Shown here: positions 16,279 through 23,473 of the stretch, piece after piece
Layout: the number at the start of each line of letters is the position of its first letter
Numbering within the stretch: the stretch's first letter is position 1
Assembly: GCF_020166395.1 (NCBI RefSeq)
Contig: NZ_JAIQXU010000042.1
Span: 1-27,378 of the forward strand
Source: Deinococcus betulae
GTDB lineage: Bacteria; Deinococcota; Deinococci; Deinococcales; Deinococcaceae
Reading direction: 5' to 3'
Length of the DNA stretch: 27,378 nt
Position numbers and translations under genes: made by a program
The notes under the pieces: generated by a model
Told to the model about the DNA's origin: nothing
What the model saw: only the letters and a program-made list of their open reading frames with translations
The model's database searches: none

Positions 16279-17063
16279 AGCGCGCCGGCAAAGTACAGCC
16301 CCCCGGCCGCCACGTTGGCCCCGGCCTGCGCCCGCTCGCGCGAGGTCAAGACGGCCTGCACCCCTGCGGCGTCCAGCCGGCCCTGCCCGGCCAGCAGCAG
16401 CGTGCCCACCAGCCCGCGCACCATGTGACGCAGGAAACTCTCGCCGTGCACGTGAATGGCCCAGACCTCTGGCCCCGGCACCACCTCCAGGCGGCGCAGT
16501 TCGCGCACGGTCTGGCGGTCTTCCTGGGTGGCAAAGGCTGCAAAGTCGTGCGTGCCTGTCAGCAGGCGCGCGGCGGCGTTCATGGCGTCGGCGTCCAGGG
16601 CGTGCGGCACATGCAGCGCCCGCCCCTGCCACAGGGGATGGCGCTGCGGGCTGACGAGCAGCCGGTAGACATACTGCCGTTCCAGACAGGAAAACCGCGC
16701 GTGGAAGCCGGGCGCTGCCGCCTCTGCCTCCAGCACCGCCACGCTGGGCGGCAGCCAGGCGTTCAGGGCGCGCGCCAGCCGGGGCAGCGGCACCCGGAAG
16801 GCGGCCGGCAGGTCAACGTGGGCGGGCATGGCCTCGGCGTGAACGCCTGTATCGGTGCGGCCCGCCGCCACGGCCCGGAAGGCGCCGCCGCCCAGCCGCG
16901 CACAGGCCGCGTGCAGCGTGTCCTGCACGCTGGGGGCGTTGGGCTGCGCCTGCCAGCCGGCGTAGGGCGCGCCGTCCCAGGCCAGCGTCAGCCGCACCCG
17001 CTGAAACCCGGCGGGCGGCTTGAAGGCTGACGTGGGTGCGGGGGACGGAGAAGAGGGGAGCAT
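16233..17063 (-). CDS. truA: tRNA pseudouridine(38-40) synthase
   Basis: 276 residues. TruA changes uridines 38-40 of the tRNA anticodon arm to pseudouridine. The catalytic Asp71 lies in '[11 protein letters not shown]' and is preceded by the family N-terminal signature '[26 protein letters not shown]' (split by eye over residues 26-50). Later family motifs include 'RQYVYRLL' and '[20 protein letters not shown]'. The N-terminus has a Pro/Ser-rich leader of about 20 residues before the conserved core, and the C-terminus ends in a Thr/Ser/Arg tail of about 12 residues after the usual end of the fold; the tail is the part that overlaps the methyltransferase gene. Confidence 0.96.
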   Translation of the reverse strand: MLPSSPSPAPTSAFKPPAGFQRVRLTLAWDGAPYAGWQAQPNAPSVQDTLHAACARLGGGAFRAVAAGRTDTGVHAEAMPAHVDLPAAFRVPLPRLARALNAWLPPSVAVLEAEAAAPGFHARFSCLERQYVYRLLVSPQRHPLWQGRALHVPHALDADAMNAAARLLTGTHDFAAFATQEDRQTVRELRRLEVVPGPEVWAIHVHGESFLRHMVRGLVGTLLLAGQGRLDAAGVQAVLTSRERAQAGANVAAGGLYFAGALYPDAPASTTSRSSR

Positions 17064-17218
17064 GGTGACAGCTCTGTTCTAGCACTGCCGGCGGCGTGGC
17101 CGTCACGCCCAGCCTCAGGAGAGAAGCCGCCACAGCACGCCGCACAGACCGACGGCTGCGCACGAACGCTGCCCTGAAAAGCGCCTGCTTTCTCACGGTG
17201 CGCCTGGGGCCGCCGGCT

Positions 17219-17231
17219 TATGCTGCGCGGC
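17219..17231 (+). promoter_or_regulatory. -10 box giving a leaderless GTG start for the LysM/M23 gene
   Basis: TATGCT (17219-17224) is followed by 7 nt and GTG 17232. The ATG at 17220, which gives the longer frame, lies inside this box and so is probably not the start. Confidence 0.6.
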
Positions 17232-18035
17232 GTGAACCGTTCCTTCATGTTGGGCCTGGCCTTGCTGTGGGCGGCGGCAGGCGCGGCCAGTTACCGCGTC
17301 AAGCCCGGCGACACCCTGAGCGGCATCGCCGCCCGCGCGGGCCTGAGTGTGGCCCAGGTGCAGGCCGCCAACCCGCGCCTTCAGGGGAGCGCGCTACAGG
17401 CCGGCTGGGTGCTGACCCTGCCTGAACGCCCGGTCCAGGGCCGCCGTTACACCGTGCAGCGCGGCGAGAACCTGACCGTCATCGCCACGCGGGCCGGGGT
17501 GACGCTGGGGGCGCTGCTGAAGGCCAATCCGCAGTACCAGGGGGGCAAGGCCGTGCTGGCGGGGGCCACCTTGACCATTCCCTCTGCAGCCAGTGCCGCC
17601 CGCTCGGGGACTGTGACGGTGCGCCCAGCTGCCACAGGTGGCCCCCGCCCCTGGCTGTGGCCAGTGCCCGGCTATCAGGGCGTCAGCAGCGGGTACGGCG
17701 AGCGCGACCTGCACGGCGACACCGAGATGCACTACGGCATTGACATCAGTGCGCCGCACGGCACCCGCGTCCTGGCCTCGCGCTCGGGCCGGGTGCTGGA
17801 GGCCCGCGCCGACTTTGAACGGGGCTGGGGCTGGACCGTGGTGCTGGAACACCCGGACGGCTGGATCACCCGCTATGCCCACCTGAGCGCCACGCTGGTG
17901 AGGGCAGGCGAACTGGTCGTGCAGGGACAACTGGTCGGCCGGGTCGGCAGCACTGGGCGCACCACTGGCCCCCATCTGCACTTCGGCACCTACCTGCGCT
18001 GGGACCCGCGCGACCCCCTGAGCCTGCTGCGGTGA
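17232..18035 (+). CDS. LysM-M23 peptidoglycan endopeptidase, secreted
   Basis: 267 residues from GTG 17232 (numbers below count from ATG 17220, 271 aa). Signal peptide to about residue 23. Two LysM domains, 24-68 ('YRVKPGDTLSGIAARAGLS') and 76-120 ('YTVQRGENLTVIATRAGV'), bind cell-wall glycan. A linker leads to an M23 metallopeptidase domain (about 150-268) with zinc ligands in 'HYGIDIS' (His171, Asp175) and 'HLHFG' (His254), and catalytic His221 in 'RYAHLS' plus His252. All residues for LytM-type cleavage of peptide cross-links are present. The next gene starts inside its stop codon (GTGA). Confidence 0.93.
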   Translation: MNRSFMLGLALLWAAAGAASYRVKPGDTLSGIAARAGLSVAQVQAANPRLQGSALQAGWVLTLPERPVQGRRYTVQRGENLTVIATRAGVTLGALLKANPQYQGGKAVLAGATLTIPSAASAARSGTVTVRPAATGGPRPWLWPVPGYQGVSSGYGERDLHGDTEMHYGIDISAPHGTRVLASRSGRVLEARADFERGWGWTVVLEHPDGWITRYAHLSATLVRAGELVVQGQLVGRVGSTGRTTGPHLHFGTYLRWDPRDPLSLLR

Positions 18036-18283
18036 GCAGCGTCTGGATTCACTATGCCGAGGGCCACGGCGAGCCTGCACACGCGGCGCTGCGGGCGTGG
18101 CTGGCTACCCTGCCCGGCCAGCCGGGTTTTCTGGGCGCCGAGCGCCTGGCCAGCCCCGAGCAGCCGGCCCTGACGCTGGTGGCCAGCCGCTGGGCGGTTC
18201 GGCCGCCGGACCTTGGCGTCCCCGAAGGGGTGCGGGCCTGGAGCTTTGAGGTCGTGGAACGCCATGAGGGCCAGCAGCAGTGA
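18032..18283 (+). CDS. Small ABM-like (dimeric alpha/beta-barrel) protein
   Basis: 83 residues starting at GTG 18032, overlapping the peptidase stop as GTGA. 'WIHYAEGHGEPAHAALRAWLATLPGQPGFLGAERL' followed by 'LTLVASRWA' is the strand-helix-strand pattern of antibiotic-biosynthesis-monooxygenase-type barrels, where the helix packs before the 'pGFlg.e' turn. Such proteins are often haem-degrading or quinol-handling enzymes or have no known role. The overlap with a wall hydrolase probably reflects co-expression only. Function unknown. Confidence 0.6.
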   Translation: MSSVWIHYAEGHGEPAHAALRAWLATLPGQPGFLGAERLASPEQPALTLVASRWAVRPPDLGVPEGVRAWSFEVVERHEGQQQ

Positions 18284-18382
18284 CACCAGCGAGGCTGCGC
18301 GCCTGACGCGGTCAACAAAGCAGAGCCATCCTGACAGCGGTTGGTCGTCCACACCTCTTCACGCTTAGCGTCTTACTTGCCC

Positions 18383-18424
18383 TTGCATTCCGATGACCCT
18401 CGCTTTACGATGCCTCTACATCGG
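18383..18424 (+). promoter_or_regulatory. PadR operon promoter flanked by an inverted repeat
   Basis: TTGCAT (18383-18388), 17 nt, TACGAT (18406-18411). CCGATG (18390-18395) and CATCGG (18419-18424) form a 6-bp inverted repeat that brackets the -10 box, a fitting place for autorepression by the PadR protein. The rest of 18284-18463 shows no gene. Confidence 0.45.
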
Positions 18425-18463
18425 ATGGCGAGGTCACCCTCTGGCCCTCCGAGAAGGAGTCGT

Positions 18464-18793
18464 ATGGATGCTCAGCAACTCAAAGGTCACCTCGATCTAC
18501 TGCTGCTGGCCAGCGTGGCGCCAGGACCGCGCTACGGCGGACAGATTATCGCCGACGTGCAGGCGGCCACAGACGGCTATTTCGCGCTGCGCGAAGGCAC
18601 CCTCTACCCGGCGCTGCACCGCCTGGAAAAACAGGGGTTCTTGCAGGGTGAGTTTCAGGTGCTGCCCCGCGGCGGCAGTCCGGTCAAGGTCTATACCCTG
18701 ACGCCGAGTGGCCAGGCCGAACTGCGCGCCCAGCGCGAACGGTACGAGCACTTTACCCGCGCCGTGCGCGGCGTGATTGGGGGGAAAGCGTGA
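18464..18793 (+). CDS. PadR-family transcriptional regulator
   Basis: 109 residues from ATG 18464, which has an AAGGAG Shine-Dalgarno about 5 nt upstream; the frame extends to 18341 but the N-terminal extension does not look like protein. The winged helix covers nearly all of it: 'LLLLASVAPGPRYGGQIIA', 'LREGTLYPALHRLEKQGFL' and 'KVYTLTPSGQAELRAQ', the standard PadR signature. It belongs to the short subfamily that is often cotranscribed with a permease-prefix (HAAS-type) membrane protein, exactly as here (next gene overlaps as GTGA). Confidence 0.93.
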   Translation: MDAQQLKGHLDLLLLASVAPGPRYGGQIIADVQAATDGYFALREGTLYPALHRLEKQGFLQGEFQVLPRGGSPVKVYTLTPSGQAELRAQRERYEHFTRAVRGVIGGKA

Positions 18794-20094
18794 GCCCGAC
18801 GGACCGTTTTGTGCGGGAGGCCACGCGCGGCCTCTGGGGCCAGCGGCGGCGCGACGCCCTGACCGAACTGCGCGGCGCCGTGGAAGACAAGGTGTACCGT
18901 TACCGGCTGTGCGGCCTGGACCAGACGCAAGCCGAGCAGGCGGCGCTGCGCGACCTGGGGAGCCCTCACGCCATCGCCCGTGACCTCAGCCGGGTGCATA
19001 CCGCGCCGCTCGCGCTGCGGGCCACCCTGGCGCTGGGCATCGCTGGCCTGCTCAGTTTTCAGGCGGTGGCGGTCGTGCCAGGGGTACAGGCCATCCTTGA
19101 CCCCCGCATGCAGCCGGCCTGCACCCTGGACGAACTGTATGTGCGGCTGGTGCCCGGCGCGACCCCCGCCACCGCGCAGCGGCTGCTGACCACGCCCGCC
19201 GGCCAGCAGCAGTTGCAGACCAGCGTGCTGGGCCGGCTGGCGCCAGAACACGCCGAGTATCTGCGCCGTCAGCTGAGTCAGCCCGGCGGCATGGCCGCGG
19301 CAGTGGCCACCTGTCGGGAGCTGACCCCCACCTACGCCGCCAACCTGCTCAAGCTGGACGATGTGTATCAGGCGCTGCGCGCGGCGGGCGTGACGGTTAC
19401 GCCCCTTCACGGCGCTGGGCTGGTCCAGCTGTCATTTCCGGGTGAGGAGCCTCATCAGACCGTGAACCTGGAACACAGCCTCCAGACCATCGGGGGTGTT
19501 CAGTACGTGGCCGGCAGTGGCCTGCTGAATATCCTGAAAAGCAGCGTCACGGCCCGGATCACCCTGACCGGCCTGCGCAACCCGACCCTGACCATCGGTC
19601 CGGCCACCCTGCGACTGGGCACAGAGGACCACCCGGTCCTCACCACCGACCTGCTGTCCTACGTGATGCTGGACTGGCTCTCGCCTCAGCTGCCAAAGCT
19701 ACCAGGCACCATGACTCCAGCCATCAGTGGCACGCTGGGCACCCTGACCCCCGATCCAGCCGGCCATCATGTGCGGGTGAACGCCCCAGACGGCGCGCTG
19801 TACGCGACCCTCAGCAACGCGGCGGTCCTGGGCCAGCGTGGCCAGAGCCAGACGGCTGTCCGGGCTTATTCACTGGCGCTGGGGGCCGTGAAAGGCGGCC
19901 TGCTTCCCGCGCCGCTGACGGAGGGCCGGGAGGTCGGGTTTGCCCGTCTGGTCAGCACCCTGCCCGAGCTGTTCGCCGCCACCAAGAAGAACGAACGCGC
20001 CCTGCTCGTCTACCGCCTGAGCGGCACCGACCTGCGCCAGCTGACCTACACCCCTGTCCCAGCCGCGCAGCTGCGCCCGAACACCGCGCCGTGA
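18790..20094 (+). CDS. Permease-prefix (HAAS-like) domain membrane protein of unknown function
   Basis: 434 residues, GTG 18790 overlapping the PadR stop. Residues 1-70 form the helical prefix domain found with PadR regulators: 'ELRGAVEDKVYRYRLCGLDQTQAEQAAL' and 'DLGSPHAIARDL' match the pattern ...L..h...l...G....A...A...lG.p..iA..l. One membrane helix follows at about 77-97, and the remaining 335 residues would lie outside. That part is rich in Thr, Leu and Gly strands, has two cysteines (about 109 and 176) and matches no family I recognise. It probably senses or binds something at the envelope and signals through PadR, but this is inferred from gene pairing. Confidence 0.7.
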   Translation: MSPTDRFVREATRGLWGQRRRDALTELRGAVEDKVYRYRLCGLDQTQAEQAALRDLGSPHAIARDLSRVHTAPLALRATLALGIAGLLSFQAVAVVPGVQAILDPRMQPACTLDELYVRLVPGATPATAQRLLTTPAGQQQLQTSVLGRLAPEHAEYLRRQLSQPGGMAAAVATCRELTPTYAANLLKLDDVYQALRAAGVTVTPLHGAGLVQLSFPGEEPHQTVNLEHSLQTIGGVQYVAGSGLLNILKSSVTARITLTGLRNPTLTIGPATLRLGTEDHPVLTTDLLSYVMLDWLSPQLPKLPGTMTPAISGTLGTLTPDPAGHHVRVNAPDGALYATLSNAAVLGQRGQSQTAVRAYSLALGAVKGGLLPAPLTEGREVGFARLVSTLPELFAATKKNERALLVYRLSGTDLRQLTYTPVPAAQLRPNTAP

Positions 20095-20738
20095 GGGCCG
20101 TGCTGCTGACCCTGTGCCTGCTGGGCGGCGCCGCGCTGGCTGGAGGAGGGGCGCGCGTGGCCACCAGCGTGACCCTGGACGGAACAGGCTGCCGCCCTGC
20201 TCTTGGCCTGGTCGTGTTGGGGGTCACGCCCGACGCCGCCGCCTCAATACAGATGGCGCGCCTGCTCACCGCTGACCAGGCCGCACGCCAGGGCGCCGTC
20301 AATCCAGCCGCTGTGGACTGGGCTGCAGTCGCTCGGGCCGATGAGACCCGGCGGGCGCAGACCCTGGCGCTGCTGCGCGCTGGCCGCCTCAGCAGCGCCC
20401 AGGACTTTTTTGGCGCGGCGCTGATCTTTCAGCATGGCGACTGCCCACAGCACTTTCAGCTGGCGCATCTGCTGGCCGCCCGCGCCTTCGCCCTGGGCGG
20501 CGTCAAGTCGGCGGGCTGGCTGACAGCCGCCACCTATGACCGCTGGCAGATGAGTCTGGGCCGCCTCCAGACCTACGGCACCCAGTTTGTCGAGGTAGGG
20601 CCGTGCGACATTCAGCTGGCCCCGGTGGCGCCCGGCACCACCGACCGCGAGCGCGAACGCCTGGGGGTGCCAGCACTGGTGCTGGCCAGGGCGCAGGCCG
20701 ACATCATGAGCGCGCGCTGCCGAGGCGAACTGCCCTGA
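20091..20738 (+). CDS. Secreted DUF6624-like protein
   Basis: 215 residues, GTG 20091 overlapping the previous stop as GTGA. Signal peptide ending near residue 17 (ALAGG). The central part resembles DUF6624: 'DFFGAALIFQHGDCPQHFQLAHLLA' (about 105-129), then 'LTAATYDRWQMSLGRLQTYGTQF' (about 143-165), where 'YGTQ' after a DR-x-Q helix is typical. Four cysteines could form disulphides. DUF6624 has no known biochemical role. Third gene of the PadR operon. Confidence 0.6.
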   Translation: MRAVLLTLCLLGGAALAGGGARVATSVTLDGTGCRPALGLVVLGVTPDAAASIQMARLLTADQAARQGAVNPAAVDWAAVARADETRRAQTLALLRAGRLSSAQDFFGAALIFQHGDCPQHFQLAHLLAARAFALGGVKSAGWLTAATYDRWQMSLGRLQTYGTQFVEVGPCDIQLAPVAPGTTDRERERLGVPALVLARAQADIMSARCRGELP

Positions 20739-20791
20739 CCTTACGGCTAGGAGCGGCGCGCGGCCGCTGAGCGCCGTGTCCAGGGACAAGA

Positions 20792-20825
20792 AGAGGGCCG
20801 CCCCACAACGGGAGTGGCCCTTCCA
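20792..20825 (-). terminator. Bidirectional terminator between convergent genes
   Basis: GGGCC-g-CCC and GGG-agt-GGCCC pair around CACAAC. On the minus strand the stem is followed by TCTTCTTGT and would end the siroheme decarboxylase mRNA. On the plus strand the tail (TTCCATCTTCT) is weaker. Confidence 0.6.
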
Positions 20826-20874
20826 TCTTCTGAACAGACACCCGGCCAGGCAGGGGACCGGGGGCGCTGGGCAA

Positions 20875-21930
20875 TTAGGCTTCCGTGCCCAGATACTGCC
20901 GCGCCCACTCGGCAAACTCAGGCTTGTAGAACTCCAGACGAATCTTCTTGTATTCCTTCGTGGAGTACAGGATGGCGTGGTCAATGCCCGGTGCCACCTC
21001 TTCCTCAATAGCCTTGATTTTGCCGAAGGCCTCATCCTTGCTGCGCCCGTGAACCATCGTGAAAATCGTGTAGGGCCATTCGGGGTACGTGGGGCGCAGG
21101 TAGCAGTGGGACACTGCCTTGAACTCGGCCATCTTGCGCCCCGTTACGGCGACCTCGTCCTGAGGCACGGCCCACACGCCCATCGCGTTAAAGGTGAAGC
21201 CCGCCTTCTGGTGACGGAACACCGCCGACACGCGCCGCAGCGCCCCGGCCGCTTTCATCTTCTGAGCGTGGGCGGCCACCTCGTCAATGCTCAGGCCCAG
21301 GGCGGCGCAGGCGTCGGCGTAGGGTTCCTCGGTGACCGGCAGGTCCTTCTGGAATTCCAGCACGAACGCCCGGTCCAGCTCGGTCACGGCGTAGCCGATG
21401 TTCCGCTGCTCAGAGGTGTACTGGGGCGCCGACTTGGCGTTCCAGTCTTCTTTGCCTGTCATGTCGAACTCCACCCCAATCTTGAACAGGTGCAGGGTGG
21501 GCATCAGGCGGGTCAGGCGCGCGCCGCTGAGGTCGTGCAGCTTCTGCACGTGCGCCTTCAGGTCGCTTTCGGGCGGCACGGCGATCGTATACCACAGGTT
21601 GAAGTCGTGGTTGCGCTTGTAGTTGTGGCTGACCCCAGGGTGGGTGTTCACGATTTCGGCGCCGGCATCCAGGGTGTCTTCGTCGTACACCGCCGCCACC
21701 AGGCTGCTCTGGTAGCCCAGGGTGCGGGTGTCGAAGATGGCGCTGACCTGCCGCAACACCCCTTCGGCCTTCACCTCGCGCAGGATGGCCAGCGCCTCGG
21801 CCTCGCTCAGGCCCACCTCGGCCGCCACTTGCGCGTAGGGACGCTGCACGATAGGAATATCGCGCTGAATGCGGTTCAGGAGCTGCTCGCGTGGGGTGAC
21901 AGGCGCCTTGGGCGCGGCGGAGGCGGTCAT
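20875..21930 (-). CDS. ahbAB: Fused AhbA-AhbB-type siroheme decarboxylase (Lrp/AsnC-like fold)
   Basis: 351 residues built of two Lrp-like halves. The N-terminal half (about 10-165) has 'HPGVSHNYKRNHDFNLWYT' (97-115, with His102 and His108) like AhbA/NirG. The C-terminal half (about 182-345) has 'VFRHQKAGFTFNAMGVW' (237-253, His240), 'VSHCYLRP' (273-280), 'EWPYTIF' (284-290) and 'MVHGRS' (292-297, His294), like AhbB/NirH/NirL. These histidine and arginine motifs bind and decarboxylate siroheme to didecarboxysiroheme, the branch point to haem in archaea and sulfate reducers and to haem d1 in denitrifiers. Each half has a degenerate N-terminal HTH, so automatic pipelines call it an AsnC regulator. 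Start ATG 21930 is leaderless (TATGGT, 6 nt). No other ahb or nir gene is in the window. Confidence 0.8.
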   Translation of the reverse strand: MTASAAPKAPVTPREQLLNRIQRDIPIVQRPYAQVAAEVGLSEAEALAILREVKAEGVLRQVSAIFDTRTLGYQSSLVAAVYDEDTLDAGAEIVNTHPGVSHNYKRNHDFNLWYTIAVPPESDLKAHVQKLHDLSGARLTRLMPTLHLFKIGVEFDMTGKEDWNAKSAPQYTSEQRNIGYAVTELDRAFVLEFQKDLPVTEEPYADACAALGLSIDEVAAHAQKMKAAGALRRVSAVFRHQKAGFTFNAMGVWAVPQDEVAVTGRKMAEFKAVSHCYLRPTYPEWPYTIFTMVHGRSKDEAFGKIKAIEEEVAPGIDHAILYSTKEYKKIRLEFYKPEFAEWARQYLGTEA

Positions 21931-21942
21931 GTCTGCACCATA
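21931..21942 (-). promoter_or_regulatory. -10 box giving a leaderless start for the siroheme decarboxylase gene
   Basis: On the minus strand TATGGT is followed by GCAGAC and the ATG at 21930. There is no Shine-Dalgarno sequence. Confidence 0.55.
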
Positions 21943-21997
21943 CCGGCTCCCAGAGCGGCAATGTGTCCCCGAACGACCGGTCAGTGAGAGGGGATCC

Positions 21998-22029
21998 GGT
22001 CAAATCCGGAACAGGTCTTGGATTTGACC
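21998..22029. promoter_or_regulatory. Perfect 10-bp inverted repeat in the divergent ahbAB / Lrp intergenic region
   Basis: GGTCAAATCC (21998-22007) and GGATTTGACC (22020-22029) are separated by 12 nt. No T-run follows on either strand, so it is not a terminator. Two 10-bp half-sites centred 22 bp apart suit a dimeric regulator. The nearby GACCGGTC palindrome (21975-21982) may belong to it. Confidence 0.6.
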
Positions 22030-22155
22030 TGACTGGAAGTGGAAGGACAGAGGCCAGAGTCCTGGAATATGGAGGAGCGTCCGGTGCTCGCCCGAATGTC
22101 CCGAAAAGAGCCGACAGTCCCTATGGGGTGCAGCCGGGGGCAACGGGGGCGCACA

Positions 22156-22458
22156 ATGGCGGGCATGGTGACCGCCATCGTGATGGTGCAGGCAGAACGC
22201 AACCGCATTCAGGAAACCGCCGAGGCACTGGCCGGGGTGCCAGGGGTGCGCGAGGTGTACTCGGTGACCGGCGAGTGGGACATCGTGGCCATTCTCAAGT
22301 TGGCTCGCTACGAAGACCTGGACGGCGTGGTGACAGGTGGCCTGCGGCAGGTGACCGGCATCACCCGCACCCAGACCATGCTGGCCTTCCGCACCTACAA
22401 CGAGGCGCTGCTGGATCAGGGCTTTGGGGTTGGTCTGGACGAATCTCAACAGCGCTAA
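22156..22458 (+). CDS. Stand-alone Lrp/AsnC ligand-binding (RAM) domain protein
   Basis: 100 residues from ATG 22156 (ATG 22165 also possible). The sequence 'TAIVMVQAERNRIQETAEAL' then 'GVPGVREVYSVTGEWDIVAIL' and 'ITRTQTMLAFRTYNE' is the beta-alpha-beta ferredoxin-like RAM domain of Lrp/AsnC regulators. No DNA-binding HTH is present: the upstream frame (22039-22155) is rich in stray residues. Such SraA-like proteins bind amino acids as oligomers and can modulate full-length Lrp proteins. It is divergent from the siroheme decarboxylase gene and 93 nt ahead of the osmoprotectant operon. Confidence 0.85.
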   Translation: MAGMVTAIVMVQAERNRIQETAEALAGVPGVREVYSVTGEWDIVAILKLARYEDLDGVVTGGLRQVTGITRTQTMLAFRTYNEALLDQGFGVGLDESQQR

Positions 22459-22539
22459 AGAGCTTTTTAGGAAACCTTCATCTGTCTAGGACCGGGGTGT
22501 TTTGTGAGCTGCCCTACCCGTGACGCCGGAGGGGACAGG

Positions 22540-22551
22540 TACGGTGACCGC
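22540..22551 (+). promoter_or_regulatory. -10 box giving a leaderless start for the osmoprotectant operon
   Basis: TACGGT (22540-22545) lies 6 nt before ATG 22552. The upstream GGAGGGG (22528-22534) is too far away to serve as Shine-Dalgarno for that ATG. Confidence 0.45.
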
Positions 22552-23466
22552 ATGACCCGTTTTGTCTCACACGCCGCCCTGCTCCTGGGCTGCTCGCTGC
22601 TGGCCACCGCCGCTGCCAAACCGATTGTGGTGGGCAGCAAACTGGACCCCGAGGCGCAGATTCTAGGCCAGATGATTGTCCTGACCCTTAAAAACGCGGG
22701 GCTGGACGTGACCGACAAGACCAACCTGGGTGACACCGGCGTGAACCGCAAGGCCATTCTGGCCGGCGAAATTGACGTGTACCCCGAGTACACCGGCAAC
22801 GCCGTGTACCTGTTTCCGCAGGCCAAGATTACAGCCAAGCAGGCGGGCAATCCCGGCACCATCTACGGCTTGGCGCGGCAACTGGACAGCAAGAACGGCG
22901 TGACCTGGCTGCGTCCGGCGCAGGTCAACAACACCTGGGTCATCGCGGTGCCGCAGGCCCTGGCCCAGAGTGCCAAGCTGAGCAGCGTGGCCGACCTGGC
23001 CAAGTACCTGGGCGGCGGCGGCAAATTCAAGATTGCAGGCAGCCCTGAATTTTTCAACCGCCCCGACACCATGCCGGCCTTCGAGTCGGCCTACGGCTTC
23101 AAACTGAAGGCCGACCAGAAGCTGGTGCTGGCGGGCGCCACTCCACCCCAGACCCAGCAGGCGGCGGCCGGTGGGGTCAACGGCGTCAACGCCGCCATGG
23201 CGTACGGCACCGACGGCACCCTCAGCGCCCTGAAGATGGTGGCCCTCAAAGACCCCAGGGGCGCTCAGGCCGTTTACCAGCCTGCGCCTATCATCCGCAC
23301 CGCCACCCTCAAGGCCGCTCCGCAGATCGAGGCGCTCCTCAACAAGACCTTCGCCACCCTCACCCAGGCCACCCTGCAAGGCCTGAATGCCAAGGTGGCC
23401 TTGGAAGGCCGCACGGCGCAGGACGTGGCGCGCGAGTACCTGCGGGGCAAGGGCCTCATCAAGTGA
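22552..23466 (+). CDS. osmF: Osmoprotectant ABC transporter, substrate-binding protein (OsmF/YehZ-like)
   Basis: 304 residues from ATG 22552, matching E. coli OsmF/YehZ in length. Signal peptide 1-22, cleaved near AAA-KP; 'LLGC' at 11-14 could be a lipobox. The mature part opens with 'IVVGSKLDPEAQILGQMI' and 'NLGDTGVNRKAILAGEIDVYPEYTGNA', the OpuAC-type start in which the ligand pocket includes the YPEYTG stretch. 'AYGTDGTL' and 'PAPIIRTATLKAAPQIE' follow as usual. It should catch glycine betaine, choline or a related compound. First gene of a tight four-gene operon (next start 7 nt after the stop). Confidence 0.9.
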   Translation: MTRFVSHAALLLGCSLLATAAAKPIVVGSKLDPEAQILGQMIVLTLKNAGLDVTDKTNLGDTGVNRKAILAGEIDVYPEYTGNAVYLFPQAKITAKQAGNPGTIYGLARQLDSKNGVTWLRPAQVNNTWVIAVPQALAQSAKLSSVADLAKYLGGGGKFKIAGSPEFFNRPDTMPAFESAYGFKLKADQKLVLAGATPPQTQQAAAGGVNGVNAAMAYGTDGTLSALKMVALKDPRGAQAVYQPAPIIRTATLKAAPQIEALLNKTFATLTQATLQGLNAKVALEGRTAQDVAREYLRGKGLIK

Positions 23467-23473
23467 CCAGGGC

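Noticed and set aside
17220..17231. ATG 17220 as start of the LysM/M23 protein
   Set aside because: It is inside the TATGCT -10 box; GTG 17232 has the right distance for a leaderless mRNA.
22459..22480. Terminator after the Lrp RAM gene (CTAAA...TTTAG with T-run)
   Set aside because: The stem has only five weak pairs.
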